Assembly (NCBI GenBank): GCA_012960315.1
Contig: DUBN01000003.1
Span: forward strand, 1-45,222
From: Acidimicrobiia bacterium
Lineage (GTDB): Bacteria > Actinomycetota > Acidimicrobiia > Acidimicrobiales > Poriferisodalaceae
Direction of reading: 5' to 3'
DNA: 45,222 nucleotides
Below are positions 43,678 through 45,222 of the stretch, piece by piece. A model generated the notes under the pieces. That model made no database searches and had not been told where the DNA came from. It saw nothing but the letters and a program-made list of their open reading frames with translations. The position numbers and the translations under genes were made by a program. Position 1 is the stretch's first letter; every line of letters starts with the position of its first letter.

Positions 43678-44298
43678 TTACCAAAGCTCGGCAAGGTTTC
43701 GTTTCTGTGATGTCTTGTCGTAGTCGTCTAGGTCGAAGTGGTTATCAATTGTGGCTTGAAGCATTTCGCCGGCCGTGGGCACGTTGGGTTCCACTAATTG
43801 ATTTTCTGAATCCCAGATACCAGATCGAAACAAGGCCTTCGAACATTGGAAATATGCCTGGTCGATAGTTACTTCGACAACTGATCTGGGAGTCTTACCT
43901 TCTACAGAAAAAGAGGCGAGTAAGTCAGGGGCGGTCGAGATAGTGGCTCTGCCATTTAATCGCATCGTTTCAGATACTCCTGGGACCAGAAATAAGAGCC
44001 CGATTCGGTTGTCCTGAACGATGTTTCGCAACGTATCAAGACGATTGTTGCCCCTCCGATCTGCGAACTGAATGGTTTTTTCGTCCACGACCCGAACGAC
44101 GCTGCCTCGGTCCCCGCGGGGAGAACAATCAAGACCTTCACTTCCAACGGTCGCTACCGCCATAAATGGCGCCGCTTCGACAAAGGCTCGATATTCCGAA
44201 TTGAGGTGTCTCAGTTCCTTAGTTATCGCTCTGGGCGTCACTTCGCCATACAGAGTTTCAAGCTGGTCGATGTCTGTAATGATGTGTTCTTTGGTCAT
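43678..44298 (-). CDS. PPOX-type FMN flavoprotein, MSMEG_1061-like
   Basis: The 206-residue product belongs to the split-barrel FMN-binding oxidoreductases. It has YGEVTPRAITKELRHL near the start, ATVGSEGLDCSPRGDRG (about 49-65), FADRRGNNRLDTLRNIV (73-89), LLFLVPGVSETMRLNG and QAYFQCSKALFRSG, a series characteristic of the MSMEG_1061 group of PPOX proteins. The natural substrate is not established. The gene overlaps the alpha/beta hydrolase gene by four bases, so they are cotranscribed. Confidence 0.88.
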   Translation of the reverse strand: MTKEHIITDIDQLETLYGEVTPRAITKELRHLNSEYRAFVEAAPFMAVATVGSEGLDCSPRGDRGSVVRVVDEKTIQFADRRGNNRLDTLRNIVQDNRIGLLFLVPGVSETMRLNGRATISTAPDLLASFSVEGKTPRSVVEVTIDQAYFQCSKALFRSGIWDSENQLVEPNVPTAGEMLQATIDNHFDLDDYDKTSQKRNLAELW

Positions 44299-45194
44299 CG
44301 TGTTCGATCCGCCAATCGTTGTAAGTCAGCGACATAGCCGTCCCACAAGGGCTCGGGAGTGTCATGACCCATTTGGTCATATACAACTAGTTCAGCGTCA
44401 GGTATTAACGCAGCAGTCGCTTCACCGCCATCCAATTGAATCAACTGGTCCATCCTGCCATGGATGACCATAGTGGGCACTGCGACAGTTGGGAGTTGCT
44501 CGGCTCGCGAGCCTGAAGCCAATATCGCCAACAGTTGCCAAACTTGGCCCTGAGGATGGTGACATCGGTCGTAGGCTGCTTCCTCTAACGAAAGCGCCCA
44601 GTCCTTATCAAATAAGGCGCCCCCATGAAGTTCGCGTGCTGCTACGGCGTTAGCGACGACGCTAAGTCGGTCATCACCTGCCGTCCCTAATCCGGCTACT
44701 GCCTCTGGGGTTGCCTGCCCGACCCCGATTTCACCTGTGGTGGACATGACTGTTGTCATCGATCGCAGCCGGACAGGGTGATTGATTGCGAGGGTTTGAA
44801 CGATCATTCCCCCCATGGACATGCCCCAAACGTGAGCTTGTTCTATCTCTAGGGCATCCAGTACTGCGAGGCAGTCCATAGCCATATCAGACAAGTTGTA
44901 TGGGGCTGAAAACTCACCGAGCGAATGCTCTCGCGTCAATTGCTCAAAAACTCGGTCAATACTTGGGGGCGCTCCGGGCGTTTTCGATGACCATCCGACA
45001 TCACGGTTGTCCATACGGATGACATAAAACCCGGCGCGGTTAAAACTTTGGACCCATGCGGGGAGAAAGTTGATCGATTGGCTGCCCAGACCATTGACAA
45101 ACAGAACGGGAGGGTTGGAGTTGTCCCCATGTGCATCGAAGTAAAGTTCGACGTCGCCGTTTCGTGCTGTTCCGGATGTTTGTGGCCCCATCAT
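44295..45194 (-). CDS. Alpha/beta hydrolase
   Basis: The 299-residue product has the alpha/beta hydrolase fold with the nucleophile elbow GMSMGG (Ser126), acid Asp249 in VIHGRMDQLI and catalytic His277 in YDQMGHDTPEPL. The oxyanion region is VNGLGSQSI and DNRDVGWSSK marks the usual DxRGxGxS block. This is close to the esterase group around RdmC/3-oxoadipate lactonase-like enzymes. Substrate cannot be named. Two ATGs lie side by side after GGAGG. It is the most upstream gene of the minus-strand set seen at this end. Confidence 0.88.
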   Translation of the reverse strand: MMGPQTSGTARNGDVELYFDAHGDNSNPPVLFVNGLGSQSINFLPAWVQSFNRAGFYVIRMDNRDVGWSSKTPGAPPSIDRVFEQLTREHSLGEFSAPYNLSDMAMDCLAVLDALEIEQAHVWGMSMGGMIVQTLAINHPVRLRSMTTVMSTTGEIGVGQATPEAVAGLGTAGDDRLSVVANAVAARELHGGALFDKDWALSLEEAAYDRCHHPQGQVWQLLAILASGSRAEQLPTVAVPTMVIHGRMDQLIQLDGGEATAALIPDAELVVYDQMGHDTPEPLWDGYVADLQRLADRTR

Positions 45195-45222
45195 CGACCT
45201 CCATCGATCGAGGATTGTAGGT

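Noticed and set aside
1-45222. tRNA, rRNA, CRISPR or IS elements
   Set aside because: I looked for cloverleaf-like stretches, regularly spaced repeats and transposase motifs and saw none, though a computed scan would be safer.

Overview
The window is a dense bacterial housekeeping segment. It most likely comes from a marine or freshwater member of the Actinobacteria, probably class Acidimicrobiia. This is inferred from gene order and protein features: a SepIVA-like coiled-coil gene beside a DUF177 gene, rpmF and rnc; the run rnc / MutM-like / smc / ftsY / ffh; a GTP-type PEP carboxykinase; an alpha-methylacyl-CoA racemase; and an MSMEG_1061-type PPOX flavoprotein. G+C looks close to half, which is modest for the class. 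There is no phage, IS element, CRISPR array, rRNA or tRNA. Nearly every gene lies on the minus strand, so transcription runs from high to low coordinates.

Reading in the direction of transcription, the far right (45.2-41.7 kb) is accessory metabolism: an alpha/beta hydrolase, a PPOX flavoprotein, an alpha-methylacyl-CoA racemase, a DUF4145-like protein and a four-helix membrane protein. A plus-strand pair follows (39.6-41.7 kb): a cold-shock-like OB-fold protein and pckG. Then come fakA-recG (a 4-base overlap), a tiny plus-strand zinc-ribbon gene, rsmD-coaD-sepIVA-DUF177-rpmF-plsX, and acpP-rnc-MutM-like-smc-ftsY-ffh. The ribosome/tRNA group rpsP-khpA-rimM-trmD-rplS is next, then a second plus-strand island of two tiny genes (20.7-21.0 kb) and xerC. 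The remainder is rpsB-tsf-pyrH-frr-cdsA-dxr-rseP-ispG, a clear intrinsic terminator, rimP-nusA-infB-rbfA-truB-ribF, and rpsO-pnp-dapB. dapB is cut by the window edge.

The genes serve translation (ribosomal proteins, factors, tRNA and rRNA modification), co-translational targeting (Ffh, FtsY), chromosome handling (Smc, XerC, RecG), isoprenoid and phospholipid precursors (IspG, Dxr, CdsA, PlsX, AcpP, FakA), cofactors (RibF, CoaD) and gluconeogenesis (PckG).

I see no complete new defence or mobile system. The most unusual items are: a full-length MutM/Fpg-fold protein that has lost its catalytic N-terminal proline and zinc finger; a CdsA with a roughly 400-residue acidic, probably disordered N-terminal extension carrying repeated FDT and PHW motifs; three very short plus-strand genes, two of them under 60 codons (a 36-residue membrane microprotein and a 54-residue zinc ribbon); a pair of perfect 12-bp repeats 31 bp apart in the plsX-acpP gap; and several structured 5' leaders (rpsO, rpsB, pnp, coaD).
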